NCBI RefSeq assembly: GCF_036246005.1
Contig: NZ_CP109171.1
Span: 1,290,001 to 1,354,000, forward strand
Direction: 5' to 3'
DNA: 64,000 nucleotides
DNA from: Streptomyces sp. NBC_01723
Lineage (GTDB): Bacteria; Actinomycetota; Actinomycetes; Streptomycetales; Streptomycetaceae
Within the stretch, counting starts at the first letter, position 1; each line of letters starts with the position of its first letter. Below the pieces are notes generated by a model, which saw only the letters and a program-made list of their open reading frames with translations, made no database searches and was not told the origin of the DNA. Shown here one piece after another: positions 17,287 through 26,610 of this stretch. The position numbers and the translations under genes are program-made.

Positions 17287-17859
17287 ATGTCAATGGGCAC
17301 GGCGGAGCGGCGCGGGGCGCCCGAGGACGGCGGTGCGGCCCGGGTGACCGCCCGATCGGCCCCCAAGGCACCGGATCGCGACGTTCCGGCAGCCGGTACG
17401 GGCGGACCGGCGTATGACCGGCCGGAGGGACCGGGGAGGCGGGCGGCGCGCGAGCAGCCGTCCGGCTACCGGCCGTTGTGGCGGGAGGAGCCCGCGCGGC
17501 GGCGTCGGCTGCCGGATCCGGTGCGTACGGCGGCCGTCCGCGCGGTGATCGTCGTCGCGGTGACGCTGATCATGGCGATGGTGGCCTTCCTGTGCACGAT
17601 GGCGGAGTCCTGGCTGGCGTTCCCGATGGTGATCGGCAGTGTGGCGGGCACGGTGGTGGCCACGTGGGGCGTGCTGGACGTGTGGGTGACGCGGCAGGTC
17701 TGGAACCAGCGGCACGGCGTGGTGTCGGAGCCGAGCAGCACCGCGCGGGCCATGCGGCGCGAGCGTCGCCGGGCCCGGCGCCAGGAGAGGTCCGCCGAGC
17801 GGAGCCAGGAGCGGATACGCCGGCGGGGCGGTGGCGCGAGCCGGCTGTCACACCCTTGA
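17287..17859 (+). CDS. Membrane protein with basic C-terminal tail (190 aa)
   Basis: Not recognised as a named family. A Pro/Arg-rich N-terminus of about 80 residues leads to two predicted membrane helices (AVRAVIVVAVTLIMAMVAFL and WLAFPMVIGSVAGTVVATWGV). The last 50 residues are Arg-rich and cytoplasmic, probably a helix. The ATG is preceded by GGGGAG at ideal spacing. It is divergent from the conservon and may be functionally linked to it, but only position suggests so. Confidence 0.75.
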   Translation: MSMGTAERRGAPEDGGAARVTARSAPKAPDRDVPAAGTGGPAYDRPEGPGRRAAREQPSGYRPLWREEPARRRRLPDPVRTAAVRAVIVVAVTLIMAMVAFLCTMAESWLAFPMVIGSVAGTVVATWGVLDVWVTRQVWNQRHGVVSEPSSTARAMRRERRRARRQERSAERSQERIRRRGGGASRLSHP

Positions 17860-17968
17860 GCGACTGAGCGGCCCTGGGACGGAGGCCCGCTCCGGGCGCC
17901 GTTGGCGGACCGCGACGCACGGCACGCCGGCCGGGTGGCTCCGCCGACGTCCCTCGCCGGGTCACGCC

Positions 17969-19174
17969 TCACCGCGCGCCCGGCCCCGCCCCACCGACGG
18001 TCACCGGTATCCCCGCCTCTTCGGCGGCGAGTTCGCGGCGGACCCGCATGAAGGGGCGCGGCCGGTCCACGGCGAGCACGGCGGTCGTACGCCCGTCTCG
18101 TTCGTAGCGGGCCAGGAAGCCGCCCTCGTCGGGCGCGCCGTCGGCGATCCCGCCCTCGGCGATGCGCACGGTGTCGCCGTCCCGGCGCCGCCCGGCGAAC
18201 TGGAGGCGGGAGCCGTACTGGTCGGACCAGAAGTCCGGCACCGACCTCGCGCTCTCCAGCGTGCGTCCGGCGAGGAGGTTGCGCACCGCGGCCCGGGGCT
18301 GCTGGGTGGCGGAGGTCCAGTGCTCCGCGCGGGTGCCGCCGACGCGGGCCACATCACCGACGGCGACCACCTGCGGCAGGGCGGTCACACAGCCGTCGTC
18401 GCACAGGACGCCGTCGTTCAGGAGCAGGGGCGAGCCCGCCAGCCAGGCGGTGTTGGGGGTGGCACCGATGCCGACGACCACCACGTCCGCGGGCAGCGCG
18501 CGGCCGTCGGTGAGGTCGACCCCGGTGACGGCCGCCGTGCCGCGCAGCGCGGCCACGGACGCGCCGGTGACCAGCCCGACTCCGGCACGGCCGTGCAGGG
18601 AGGCGCAGACGGCGGCCAGTTCCGCGCCGAGGTGCGGCACGAGCGGCATCGCGGCGGCCTCGACGACGGTGACGGCGTGACCGAGGGCGGCGCACGAGGA
18701 CGCGGTCTCCGCGCCGACGAAACCGCCGCCGACCACGACCACCCGGCACGGACCGCGGGTGAGGTGCGCGCGCAGGGCGCGGGCGTCGTCCAGGGTGCGC
18801 AGGGTGTGGACCCCGGCGAGGCCACCGCCGTTCAGGCGCCGTGCCGATGCCCCGGTGGCGACGACGACGCCGTCCGTGGACACGGTGCGGCCGTCGTCGA
18901 GCAGCACGGTCCGTCCGCGGGCGTCCAGGGCGCGGGCGCGGACACCGAGCAGCCAGTCGGCGTCCAGTTCGGCGGCCTCCTCGGCGTCGCTGAGCGCCAG
19001 GTGCTCCTCGTCGGCCCGGCCGGTGAGGAACTCCTTGGACAGGGGCGGCCGGTCGTAGGGCGGGTGGGGTTCGCCGCCGACCACCACGAGGCGTCCGTCG
19101 AACCCCTGGGCCCGCAGTTCCCGGGCGGCGTACAGGCCGGACAGGGAGGCACCGACCACGGTCACGGTCCTCAT
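17969..19174 (-). CDS. FAD-dependent ferredoxin reductase
   Basis: 401 residues of the ferredoxin/rubredoxin reductase type. Two dinucleotide-binding motifs are visible (TVVGASLSGLYAARELR at the N-terminus and VVVGGGFVGAETASSC near residue 150), plus RPPLSKEFL and the late FAD motif VVAVGDVARVGG. It should pass electrons from NAD(P)H to the Rieske ferredoxin, whose stop overlaps its start by 4 bp. Its place in the betaine island suggests it powers the Rieske oxygenase encoded at 25489. Confidence 0.92.
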   Translation of the reverse strand: MRTVTVVGASLSGLYAARELRAQGFDGRLVVVGGEPHPPYDRPPLSKEFLTGRADEEHLALSDAEEAAELDADWLLGVRARALDARGRTVLLDDGRTVSTDGVVVATGASARRLNGGGLAGVHTLRTLDDARALRAHLTRGPCRVVVVGGGFVGAETASSCAALGHAVTVVEAAAMPLVPHLGAELAAVCASLHGRAGVGLVTGASVAALRGTAAVTGVDLTDGRALPADVVVVGIGATPNTAWLAGSPLLLNDGVLCDDGCVTALPQVVAVGDVARVGGTRAEHWTSATQQPRAAVRNLLAGRTLESARSVPDFWSDQYGSRLQFAGRRRDGDTVRIAEGGIADGAPDEGGFLARYERDGRTTAVLAVDRPRPFMRVRRELAAEEAGIPVTVGGAGPGAR

Positions 19175-19494
19175 GCGGCGCTGCCCTCCTCCGCGGCGAG
19201 GTGGACGTGGACGAAGCCGTCCTCGACGCCGACCCGGTGGGTGCGCACCGCCCGGCGGGCCGGGAGGCAGGTCGGGAGGCCCGTGCGCAGGTCGAACGAG
19301 GCGGCGTGCAGCGGGCATTCGACCAGGCAGCCCTCCAGCCAGCCCTCGGAGAGAGAGGCGTCCTGGTGGCTGCAGGTGTCGTCGATGGCGTAGAGATCGC
19401 CGTCGTCGGTGTGGAAGACGGCGATCGGCGGACTGGTCTCGACGCGGACGGACCCGCCCTTGGGGAGGTCTTCGAGACGGCAGACGGGAATCAT
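19171..19494 (-). CDS. Rieske-type [2Fe-2S] ferredoxin
   Basis: 107 residues, a complete small Rieske ferredoxin. The cluster ligands are Cys41 and His43 (CSHQD) and Cys60 and His63 (CPLH). The ATG at 19494 follows GAGGGGAG; an upstream in-frame extension is not protein-like. It is first in a two-gene operon with the reductase and is divergent from the IclR regulator. The likely role is to carry electrons from the reductase to the glycine betaine oxygenase. Confidence 0.93.
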   Translation of the reverse strand: MIPVCRLEDLPKGGSVRVETSPPIAVFHTDDGDLYAIDDTCSHQDASLSEGWLEGCLVECPLHAASFDLRTGLPTCLPARRAVRTHRVGVEDGFVHVHLAAEEGSAA

Positions 19495-19580
19495 GGGCTC
19501 CCCTCTCGGTCCGGATCGCGTAGTTCGGCGGGGTGCGGAGCGCGTACCCTTCCGGGATCCGGACGCTTCGGTAACATGAT

Positions 19581-19616
19581 GTTTCACATGGCGCACTGGA
19601 GAGCGCTATGCGCAAC
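19581..19616. promoter_or_regulatory. Tandem operator-like boxes between ferredoxin and iclR genes
   Basis: Two imperfect palindromes of the form GTTGCGC-N3-GCGCAAC lie here: GTTTCACATGGCGCACT at 19581-19597 and AGAGCGCTATGCGCAAC at 19600-19616. Their starts are 19 bp apart. The same two boxes with the same offset occur before the gene at 20766, so the IclR protein encoded alongside is the probable ligand. Confidence 0.65.
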
Positions 19617-19698
19617 AGAATCCGGGCGGGCGCCCGTGGCGTCAAGGGCTTCCCGCAGATGCGGCCCGATCGGGCCGCCAGGTGGTGAGAGTTGAGCC

Positions 19699-20523
19699 AT
19701 GACCCGCACACAGCAGCAGCCCGACCCTGGTGAGGACCGCGTGGAGAACAAGCAGTCAGGCAGGGGCGCGGTGAGCGGCGTGCAGTCGGTGGACCGCGCC
19801 GTGACCGTGCTGGAGATCCTCGCCCGGCTCGGGGAGGCGGGTGTCACCGAGATCGCCGACGAACTGGACGTGCACAAGTCCACGGCGTTCCGGCTGCTCG
19901 GCGTGTTGGAGAACCGCGGTCTGGTGGCGCAGGAGAAGGAGCGCGGCAAGTACTACCTGGGCGCCGGCGTGCTGCGGCTGGCGGGAGCGGCGGCCGTGCG
20001 GCTGGACATCTCGCAGGAGGGTGTGCCCGTCTGCCGCGAGCTGGCCGACGAACTCGGCGAGACGTCGAACATAGCGGTGCTGGACGACGACGCGGCGGTC
20101 AACGTCATGCAGGCCCGCGGCACCGCCTCGGTCACCGCACAGAACTGGCTCGGCCGGCGCACCCCGCTGCACGCCACCGCCAGCGGAAAGGTGCTGCTCG
20201 CCCATCTGCCGACCACCTTGCGCGAGGGGCTGCTGGCCCGCCCGCTGCACCGGTTCACCGAGCACACCGTCACCGGCGCGGCGGTGCTGCGCGGCGAGTT
20301 GGAGACGGTGACCGCGCAGGGTTACGCGATCACACAGGAGGAGCTGGAGATCGGGCTCGCGGCCGTGGCGGCGCCGGTGCGCTCGCACGACGGCAAGGTG
20401 ATCGCCTCGATCAGTGTCTCGGGCCCGGTGTACCGGCTGACGCCGGAGCGGTTGCCCGACCTGGCCAAGCGCGCGCTGGCGGCGGGGGTCGAGCTGTCCC
20501 GGCGCATGGGCTACGGCGGCTGA
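19699..20523 (+). CDS. IclR-family transcriptional regulator
   Basis: 274 residues. An N-terminal winged helix (SVDRAVTVLEILARLGEAGVTEIADELDVHKSTAFRLLGVLENRGLV in pieces) is followed by the IclR effector domain (RTPLHATASGKVLLAHLP; EELEIGLAAVAAPVRS; SISVSGP). It sits between the divergent ferredoxin-reductase operon and the catabolic operon, with matching boxes before itself and before the catabolic operon. It is therefore the likely local, autoregulated controller. The effector may be glycine betaine or a demethylation product; this is inference. A later GTG at 19741 is an alternative start. Confidence 0.92.
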   Translation: MTRTQQQPDPGEDRVENKQSGRGAVSGVQSVDRAVTVLEILARLGEAGVTEIADELDVHKSTAFRLLGVLENRGLVAQEKERGKYYLGAGVLRLAGAAAVRLDISQEGVPVCRELADELGETSNIAVLDDDAAVNVMQARGTASVTAQNWLGRRTPLHATASGKVLLAHLPTTLREGLLARPLHRFTEHTVTGAAVLRGELETVTAQGYAITQEELEIGLAAVAAPVRSHDGKVIASISVSGPVYRLTPERLPDLAKRALAAGVELSRRMGYGG

Positions 20524-20535
20524 GCCCTCCCACCC

Positions 20536-20609
20536 GGCGGGGCGGCCCCGCCGACGTCCCGTCCGACGGCGCGGGACCCGAACTCCCTTCCGGGGGCCCG
20601 GGTTCCGCG
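20536..20609 (+). terminator. Hairpins after the iclR gene
   Basis: GGCGGGG-CGG-CCCCGCC (20536-20552) is followed by CGCGGGACCCG (20570-20580) pairing with CGGGTTCCGCG (20599-20609) with one G-T pair, and a further inner stem. Both follow closely after the stop codon. Confidence 0.6.
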
Positions 20610-20683
20610 CCGTCCCGTGTCCGGTGTGTTTCGCACCCCGGGCCCGCCGCCCGCTCGTTTTGCCAAGGGTTAACCCGTACCTC

Positions 20684-20713
20684 TTGACGGCCCCTCGACG
20701 GCGTTCCCACTAT
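20684..20713 (+). promoter_or_regulatory. Predicted vegetative-type promoter of betaine operon
   Basis: TTGACG at 20684-20689 and CACTAT at 20708-20713 are separated by 18 bases, resembling a HrdB-dependent promoter. The operator-like boxes begin right after the -10, so bound regulator would block initiation. Confidence 0.45.
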
Positions 20714-20749
20714 GTTTCTCATCGCGCAACCCATCGTGCAATGCGCAAC
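20714..20749 (+). promoter_or_regulatory. Tandem operator-like boxes before betaine operon
   Basis: GTTTCTCATCGCGCAAC (20714-20730) and ATCGTGCAATGCGCAAC (20733-20749) match the pair at 19581-19616 in sequence and in their 19-bp offset. The string ATGCGCAACAG is identical at both loci. They lie between the predicted -10 and the ribosome binding site, as expected for repression. Confidence 0.68.
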
Positions 20750-20765
20750 AGCAGAGGAGCTTCTC

Positions 20766-21851
20766 GTGTCACACGAGGTCCGTGCCGTAGTCGCTGTGAA
20801 GAGGGGCGCACCCGTCGAAGTGCAGACGATCGTCGTCCCGGATCCCGGGCCCGGCGAGGTTCTGGTCGCGGTGCAGGCCTGCGGGGTCTGTCACACGGAT
20901 CTGCACTACCGCGAGGGCGCGATCACCGACGACTTCCCGTTCCTGCTGGGCCATGAGGCGGCCGGCACCGTCGAGGCGGTCGGCGAGGGCGTCACCGACC
21001 TCGCGCCGGGCGACTACGTGGTGCTGGCGTGGCGGGCGCCCTGCGGTGGCTGCCGGTCCTGCCGCCGCGGCCGCCCCTGGTACTGCTTCGACTCCCGCAA
21101 CGCCGCCCGTCCGATGACCCTGCTGGACGGCACCCCGCTGACCACCGCCCTCGGCATCGGCGCCTTCGCCGAGAAGACGCTGGTCGCCGCGGGCCAGGCC
21201 GTGAAGGTCGACCCGGCCGCCCGGCCCGAGGCGGCCGGTCTCGTCGGCTGCGGGGTGATGGCCGGCTATGGCGCCGCCGTCAACACGGGCGGCGTCGGCC
21301 GCGGCGACTCGGTCGCCGTGATCGGCTGCGGCGGCGTGGGCGACGCGGCGATCGCCGGTGCCGCCCTGAACGGCGCCATGAAGATCATCGCGGTCGACGT
21401 GGACGGCCGGAAACTGGACCGGGCGGAACGGTTCGGCGCGACGCACACCGTCGACTCCCGCGGCACGGACCCGGTCGAGGCGGTCCGCGCCCTCACCGAC
21501 GGCCACGGCGTGGACATCGCGATCGACGCCGTGGGCCACCCGGAGACGTTCCGCCAGGCCTTCTACATGCGTGACCACGCCGGAGTGCTGGTCCAGGTAG
21601 GCGTGCCCACACCGGAGACGACGGTCGAACTGCCGCTCATCGACGTGTTCTCGCGCGGCGGTGCGATCAAGTCGTCCTGGTACGGCGACTGTCTGCCGAG
21701 CCGCGACTTCCCGTTCCTGATCGACCAGTACCTGTACGGACTGCTCGACCTGGGCGCCTTCGTGTCGGAGACGACGACGCTGGACCGGGTGGAGGAGGCG
21801 TTCGGCAGGATGCGACGCGGCGAGGTGCTGCGCTCGGTGGTGGTCCTGTGA
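20766..21851 (+). CDS. S-(hydroxymethyl)mycothiol dehydrogenase-type zinc alcohol dehydrogenase
   Basis: A 361-residue class III-like medium-chain dehydrogenase, the length of known mycothiol-dependent formaldehyde dehydrogenases. Catalytic zinc ligands are in CGVCHTD and GHEAAG; the structural zinc cluster is [15 protein letters not shown]; the NAD motif is GCGGVGDAA. The start is a GTG after GAGGAGC. As first gene of an operon of demethylating enzymes that release formaldehyde, its job is very probably to oxidise the formaldehyde-mycothiol adduct. The next gene overlaps its stop (GTGA). Confidence 0.88.
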   Translation: MSHEVRAVVAVKRGAPVEVQTIVVPDPGPGEVLVAVQACGVCHTDLHYREGAITDDFPFLLGHEAAGTVEAVGEGVTDLAPGDYVVLAWRAPCGGCRSCRRGRPWYCFDSRNAARPMTLLDGTPLTTALGIGAFAEKTLVAAGQAVKVDPAARPEAAGLVGCGVMAGYGAAVNTGGVGRGDSVAVIGCGGVGDAAIAGAALNGAMKIIAVDVDGRKLDRAERFGATHTVDSRGTDPVEAVRALTDGHGVDIAIDAVGHPETFRQAFYMRDHAGVLVQVGVPTPETTVELPLIDVFSRGGAIKSSWYGDCLPSRDFPFLIDQYLYGLLDLGAFVSETTTLDRVEEAFGRMRRGEVLRSVVVL

Positions 21852-24304
21852 GCGGCCACGGCCTGCGGCCCCCGCCCCGCGTGGTGGTCATCGGCGCGGG
21901 CGTCGTCGGCTGCTCCCTCGCGGACGAGCTGACCGCGCGCGGCTGGACGGACGTCACCGTCCTCGAACAGGGCCCGCTGCCCGCGCCCGGCGGCTCCACC
22001 TCGCACGCGCCCGGCCTCGTCTTCCGGACCAGTCCGTCGCGCACCCTGACGGCGTTCGCGCGGTACACCGTCGAGAAGTTCACGTCCCTCACGTGGGACG
22101 GCGCCCCGTGCTTCCAGCGGGTCGGCGGCCTGGAGCTGGCCACCACGCCGGAGCGCCTCGCCGACCTGCACCGCAGGGCCGGTTACGCCGCCTCCTGGGG
22201 CGTGACCGGCGAGATCGTCGACGCCGCACGCTGCAAGGAACTCTGGCCGCTCCTCGACGAGTCGGTGGTCCTCGGCGGATTCCACACCCCGGGGGACGGG
22301 CTGGCCCGCGCCGTGCCCGCCTGCCGCGCCCAGCTGGACCGCGCCACCGCGCGGGGCGCACGTTTCCTGGAACGGCACACGGTCACCGGCATCGAGCGGC
22401 AGGACGGCCGGGTCACGGGCGTCGTCACCGACCGCGGCACCTTCCCCGCCGACCACGTCGTCTCCGCCGCCGGATTCTGGGGACCGGTCGTCGGCCGCAT
22501 GGCCGGCGTCGACGTACCCCTGCAACCGCTGGCCCACCAGTACGCGAGGACGGGTCCGCTGCCCGAGCTGGGCGGCGCCACCGAGGAGGCATCGAAGCCG
22601 ATCCTCCGTTTCCAGGACCGCGACCTGTACTTCCGTGAGCACGGCGACCGCCTCGGCGTCGGCTCCTACGCCCACCGGCCGCTGCCCGTCGACCCGTTCG
22701 CCGTGCCCGGCTACGACGAGGCACGCGCCCGGCACATGGACATGCCGTCGTCGTACCCCTTCACCCCGGAGGACTGGGCGCCGAGCTGGGAGGACTGCCG
22801 CCGGCTGATGCCCGCCCTGCGCGACTCGGACGTCGAGTCGGGCTTCAACGGCGTCTTCTCCTTCACCCCGGACGGCATGCCGGTCCTCGGCGAGTCCCGT
22901 GACCTGCGGGGCTTCTGGCTCGCGGAGGCGGTGTGGGTCACCCACTCGGCCGGTGTCGCCAAGGCCGTCGCCGAGTGGATGGTGAACGGACGGCCGTCGC
23001 TCGACGTCCACGAGTGCGACCTCACGCGCTTCGAGGAGGCGCAGCGGTCACCGGCGTACGTCCGCGAACGCGGCGCGCAGCAGTTCACCGAGGTGTACGA
23101 CGTGATCCACCCGCTCCAGCCGATGGAGCGGCCGCGTCCGCTCAGGGTCAGCCCGTTCCACGCACGGCAGCGGGAGCTCGGCGCGTACTTCCTGGAGGGC
23201 GGCGGCTGGGAACGCCCGCACTGGTACGAGGCCAACGCCGGGCTCGCCCCGGACGCGCGCCTTCCCGACCGCGACGCCTGGTCGGCCCGGCACTGGTCTC
23301 CGATCGCGGCGGCGGAGGCGCGGGTCACCCGCGAGCGGGTCGCCCTGTACGACATGACGCCGCTGCGCCGCCTGGAGGTCACCGGGCCGGGCGCTCTTGC
23401 CTTCCTGGACCGCATGACCAGCAACAACCTGCGCAAGAAGCCAGGCGCGGTCACCTACACCCTCCTCCTCGACGAATCCGGAGGCATTCGCTCCGACCTC
23501 ACCGTCGCCCGCCTCGCCCCCGACCGCTTCCAGATCGGCGCCAACTCCCCCGCCGACCTCGACCACCTCCTGCGCCACGCGCCCGGTGGGGAGGTGCACA
23601 TCAGGGACATCACCTCCGGCACCTGCGGCGTCGGCGTCTGGGGCCCGCTCGCCCGCGACCTCGTCCAGCCGCTGACGCCGGACGACTTCTCGCACGAGGC
23701 GTTCGGCTACTTCCGCGCCCGGGAGACGTACGTCGGCCACGTGCCGGTGACCGCGATGCGCCTGAGCTACGTCGGTGAACTGGGCTGGGAGCTGTACACC
23801 ACCGCCGACCTGGGCCTGCGGCTCTGGGACACGCTGTGGGAGGCCGGCCGGGACCTCGGCGTGATCGCCGCCGGACGCTCGGCCTTCAACTCCCTGCGCC
23901 TGGAGAAGGGATACCGGGCCTGGGGCACGGACATGACCGACGAGGACAACCCGTACGAGGCCGGTGTCGGCTTCGCGGTCCGCATGGACAAGGCGGACTT
24001 CGTCGGCCGGGCCGCGCTGGCCCGCGCGGGCGAGCCCGGCCGTCGCCTGACGCCGCTGCTCCTCGACGACCCGGCGGCCGTGGTCCTCGGCAAGGAGCCG
24101 GTCCACGTGGACGGCGCGCCCGCCGGGTACGTGACCAGCGCCTCGTACGGCTACACACTCGGCCGCTGCGTCGCGTACGCCTGGCTCCCCGCCGGCCTGG
24201 CCGCCGGCACCGGTGTGCACGTGGAGTACTTCGGCGAGAAGGTGCCCGCCACGGTCGCCGAGGAGCCGCTGTTCGACCCGAGGATGACCCGTATCCGCCG
24301 CTAG
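21848..24304 (+). CDS. Dimethylglycine oxidase/dehydrogenase-like flavoprotein
   Basis: 818 residues in the order FAD-dependent amine oxidase domain (about 1-380), connecting FAO_M-type domain, then GcvT-like tetrahydrofolate-binding domains (about 430-800). The Rossmann motif is [23 protein letters not shown] contains His53, in the position where dimethylglycine oxidases attach FAD covalently. The predicted reaction is dimethylglycine to sarcosine, with the one-carbon unit passed to folate or released as formaldehyde. A sarcosine dehydrogenase role is possible. The GTG start overlaps the previous stop by 4 bp. Confidence 0.87.
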   Translation: MSGHGLRPPPRVVVIGAGVVGCSLADELTARGWTDVTVLEQGPLPAPGGSTSHAPGLVFRTSPSRTLTAFARYTVEKFTSLTWDGAPCFQRVGGLELATTPERLADLHRRAGYAASWGVTGEIVDAARCKELWPLLDESVVLGGFHTPGDGLARAVPACRAQLDRATARGARFLERHTVTGIERQDGRVTGVVTDRGTFPADHVVSAAGFWGPVVGRMAGVDVPLQPLAHQYARTGPLPELGGATEEASKPILRFQDRDLYFREHGDRLGVGSYAHRPLPVDPFAVPGYDEARARHMDMPSSYPFTPEDWAPSWEDCRRLMPALRDSDVESGFNGVFSFTPDGMPVLGESRDLRGFWLAEAVWVTHSAGVAKAVAEWMVNGRPSLDVHECDLTRFEEAQRSPAYVRERGAQQFTEVYDVIHPLQPMERPRPLRVSPFHARQRELGAYFLEGGGWERPHWYEANAGLAPDARLPDRDAWSARHWSPIAAAEARVTRERVALYDMTPLRRLEVTGPGALAFLDRMTSNNLRKKPGAVTYTLLLDESGGIRSDLTVARLAPDRFQIGANSPADLDHLLRHAPGGEVHIRDITSGTCGVGVWGPLARDLVQPLTPDDFSHEAFGYFRARETYVGHVPVTAMRLSYVGELGWELYTTADLGLRLWDTLWEAGRDLGVIAAGRSAFNSLRLEKGYRAWGTDMTDEDNPYEAGVGFAVRMDKADFVGRAALARAGEPGRRLTPLLLDDPAAVVLGKEPVHVDGAPAGYVTSASYGYTLGRCVAYAWLPAGLAAGTGVHVEYFGEKVPATVAEEPLFDPRMTRIRR

Positions 24305-24322
24305 GACGCCAGGAGGCCCTTC

Positions 24323-25492
24323 TTGTCCCCCACCTACGACGTGATCGTCATCGGCCTCGGCGGCATGGGCAGCGCCGCCGCCCACCACCTGTCCGCGCGC
24401 GGCGCCCGCGTGCTGGGCCTGGAGCGGTTCGGCCCCGTGCACAACCGGGGCTCCAGCCACGGCGGTTCCCGGATCACCCGACAGTCGTACTTCGAGGACC
24501 CGGCGTACGTTCCCCTGCTGCTGCGCGCCTACGAGCTGTACGCCGACCTGGAGCGGGCCACCGGCCGGGACATCGCCCTGCTGTGCGGGGGCGTGATGGT
24601 GGGCCGGCCCGACTCCTGGACCGTGTCCGGCTCCCTGCGGTCGGCCCGCGAGTGGGACCTGCCGCACGAGATGCTGGACGCGCGGGAGATCCGCCGCCGG
24701 TTTCCGACGCTCGCCCCGCGGGACGACGAGGTCGCTCTGTACGAGGCCAAGGCGGGCCTGCTGCGCCCCGAGAACACGGTCGCCGCCCATCTCCAGCTCG
24801 CCACCCGCCAGGGCGCCGACCTGCACTTCGAGGAACCGGTGACGCGCTGGGAGCCGTACCGGGACGGCGTCCGTGTGCACACCGGCGAGAACACCTACGC
24901 CGCCGCCCGGTTGGTGATCTGCCCGGGCGCCTGGGCGCCGCGGCTGCTCGCCGACCTCGGGGTGCCGTTCACGGTGGAGCGGCAGGTCATGTACTGGTTC
25001 CAGCCCCGGGGCGGCATCGGCCGCTTCCTCCCGGCCAACCAGCCGATCTACGTCTGGGAGGACGCGGCCGGCGTCCAGGTGTACGGCTTCCCCGCCATCG
25101 ACGGTCCGGACCACGGCGCCAAGGTCGCCTTCTTCCGCAAGGGGCAGGTCACCACCCCGGAGGCCATCGACCGGACCGTGCACGACCACGAGGTCCGGGC
25201 CATGGCGGACCACATGTCCGACCGTCTCCCCGATCTGCCCGGCACCTTCCTCAAGGCCGCCACCTGCATGTACACCACCACAGCGGACGAGCACTTCGTC
25301 ATCGCCCGCCATCCCGCGCATCGCGATTCGGTCACCGTGGCCTGCGGATTCTCCGGGCACGGCTTCAAGTTCGTGCCCGTCGTCGGCGAGATCCTCGCCG
25401 ACCTGGCCCTGACCGGCGACACCGCGCACCCGATCGGTCTCTTCGACCCCGCTCGCCTCACCGCCGCGTCCGCCCGAGGAGCCAGCACGTGA
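24323..25492 (+). CDS. Monomeric sarcosine oxidase / N-methyl amino acid oxidase
   Basis: 389 residues of the MSOX/MTOX family. FAD-binding [13 protein letters not shown] starts near residue 11 and [12 protein letters not shown] follows. Cys315 in [13 protein letters not shown] is the covalent FAD attachment Cys of the family, and [15 protein letters not shown] is the C-terminal signature. The start is TTG at 24323, supported by AGGAGG six bases upstream. The predicted reaction is sarcosine to glycine plus formaldehyde and H2O2. N-methyl-tryptophan oxidase is the alternative family name. Confidence 0.9.
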   Translation: MSPTYDVIVIGLGGMGSAAAHHLSARGARVLGLERFGPVHNRGSSHGGSRITRQSYFEDPAYVPLLLRAYELYADLERATGRDIALLCGGVMVGRPDSWTVSGSLRSAREWDLPHEMLDAREIRRRFPTLAPRDDEVALYEAKAGLLRPENTVAAHLQLATRQGADLHFEEPVTRWEPYRDGVRVHTGENTYAAARLVICPGAWAPRLLADLGVPFTVERQVMYWFQPRGGIGRFLPANQPIYVWEDAAGVQVYGFPAIDGPDHGAKVAFFRKGQVTTPEAIDRTVHDHEVRAMADHMSDRLPDLPGTFLKAATCMYTTTADEHFVIARHPAHRDSVTVACGFSGHGFKFVPVVGEILADLALTGDTAHPIGLFDPARLTAASARGAST

Positions 25493-26610
25493 CGACGACC
25501 CCCCTGTCCCCCAGCCTCATCGCGACCCTGCCCGGCCGCTACTACACCGACCCGGAGATCTTCCGTCAGGAACAGCGGCAGGTCTTCGAGTCGCTGTGGT
25601 TCTGCGCCGTCCGCGGCGCCGACCTGGAACGGCCCGGTGCCTTCCGCACCGTGCAGGTCGGGTCCGAGAGCGTCGTCGTCACCCGCACCCGTACGGGCGC
25701 ACTGCGCGCCTTCCTCAACATCTGCCGCCACCGGGGTGCCCGGCTGTGCCTGGAGGAGTCGGGCGAGGTGCGGCGCAACCTCCAGTGCCCGTACCACGCC
25801 TGGACGTACGACCTCGACGGCCGGCTGGTCGCCGCGCCCGGCCTGACGAAGATGCCGGACGTCGACCGCGCCGCGTACGGCCTGGCCGAGGTCGCCCTGC
25901 GTGAATGGCTCGGCTATGCCTGGGTGTGCCTGGCCGACGAGCCGCCCTCCTTCGAGGAGACGGTGCGCGGTGCCGTCGTCGAACGGCTCGGCGACCCGGC
26001 GGCGATCGAGCGCTACGGGACGGAGCGGCTGGCCCTCGGCCGACGCGTCCGGTACGACGTGCGGGCCAACTGGAAGCTGATCGTCGAGAACTTCATGGAG
26101 TGCTACCACTGCGCCACCATCCACCCCGAACTCACCGACGTGCTGCCCGAGTTCGCGGACGGCTACGCGGCCCAGTACTACGTGGGCCACGGCGCCGAGT
26201 TCGGCGAGGAGGTCAAGGGCTTCACGGTCGACGGCGGCGAGGGCTTCGACCGGCTGCCCGAGGTGGCGGAGAGCCAGGACCGCCGCTACTACGCCGTCAC
26301 CGTCAGGCCGACGGTCTTCGTCAACCTCGTACCGGACCACGTGATCCTGCACCGCATGTTCCCGCTCGCCGAGGACCGCACGGTCGTCGAGTGCGACTGG
26401 CTGTACGCCCCCGACGTGGTGGCGTCGGGGGCGGACCTGTCCCGGTCGGTGGAACTGTTCCACCGGGTCAACACGCAGGACTTCGCGGCGTGCGAGCGGA
26501 CCCAGCCCGCGATGTCGTCCCGCGCCTACCGCGGGGGCGGCGTGCTGGTGCCGACCGAGCACCACATCGGGCTCTTCCACGAGTGGCTGCTGGAGCGGCT
26601 AGGAGGCTGA
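25489..26610 (+). CDS. gbcA: Rieske oxygenase large subunit, glycine betaine demethylase-like
   Basis: A 373-residue ring-hydroxylating-type oxygenase. The Rieske cluster ligands are Cys79/His81 (CRHRG) and Cys100/His103 (CPYHAW). The mononuclear iron site is in [21 protein letters not shown] (Glu204, His207, His212) with a late Asp in NTQDFAACE. Similarity in layout to GbcA and neighbouring dimethylglycine and sarcosine enzymes make glycine betaine monooxygenase the best call; a proline betaine demethylase is the alternative. The GTG start overlaps the previous stop. Electrons probably come from the divergent ferredoxin pair. The 3' end overlaps the converging SMC-like gene by 12 bp. Confidence 0.85.
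   Translation: MTTTPLSPSLIATLPGRYYTDPEIFRQEQRQVFESLWFCAVRGADLERPGAFRTVQVGSESVVVTRTRTGALRAFLNICRHRGARLCLEESGEVRRNLQCPYHAWTYDLDGRLVAAPGLTKMPDVDRAAYGLAEVALREWLGYAWVCLADEPPSFEETVRGAVVERLGDPAAIERYGTERLALGRRVRYDVRANWKLIVENFMECYHCATIHPELTDVLPEFADGYAAQYYVGHGAEFGEEVKGFTVDGGEGFDRLPEVAESQDRRYYAVTVRPTVFVNLVPDHVILHRMFPLAEDRTVVECDWLYAPDVVASGADLSRSVELFHRVNTQDFAACERTQPAMSSRAYRGGGVLVPTEHHIGLFHEWLLERLGG

Noticed and set aside
17006..17347. A 113-codon frame in the cvnA promoter gap
   Set aside because: It overlaps the well-supported start of the membrane protein gene and lacks protein-like composition.
20766..21851. Plain alcohol dehydrogenase
   Set aside because: Length, cysteine cluster and placement with formaldehyde-producing demethylases fit the mycothiol-dependent formaldehyde dehydrogenase branch better, though substrate is untested.
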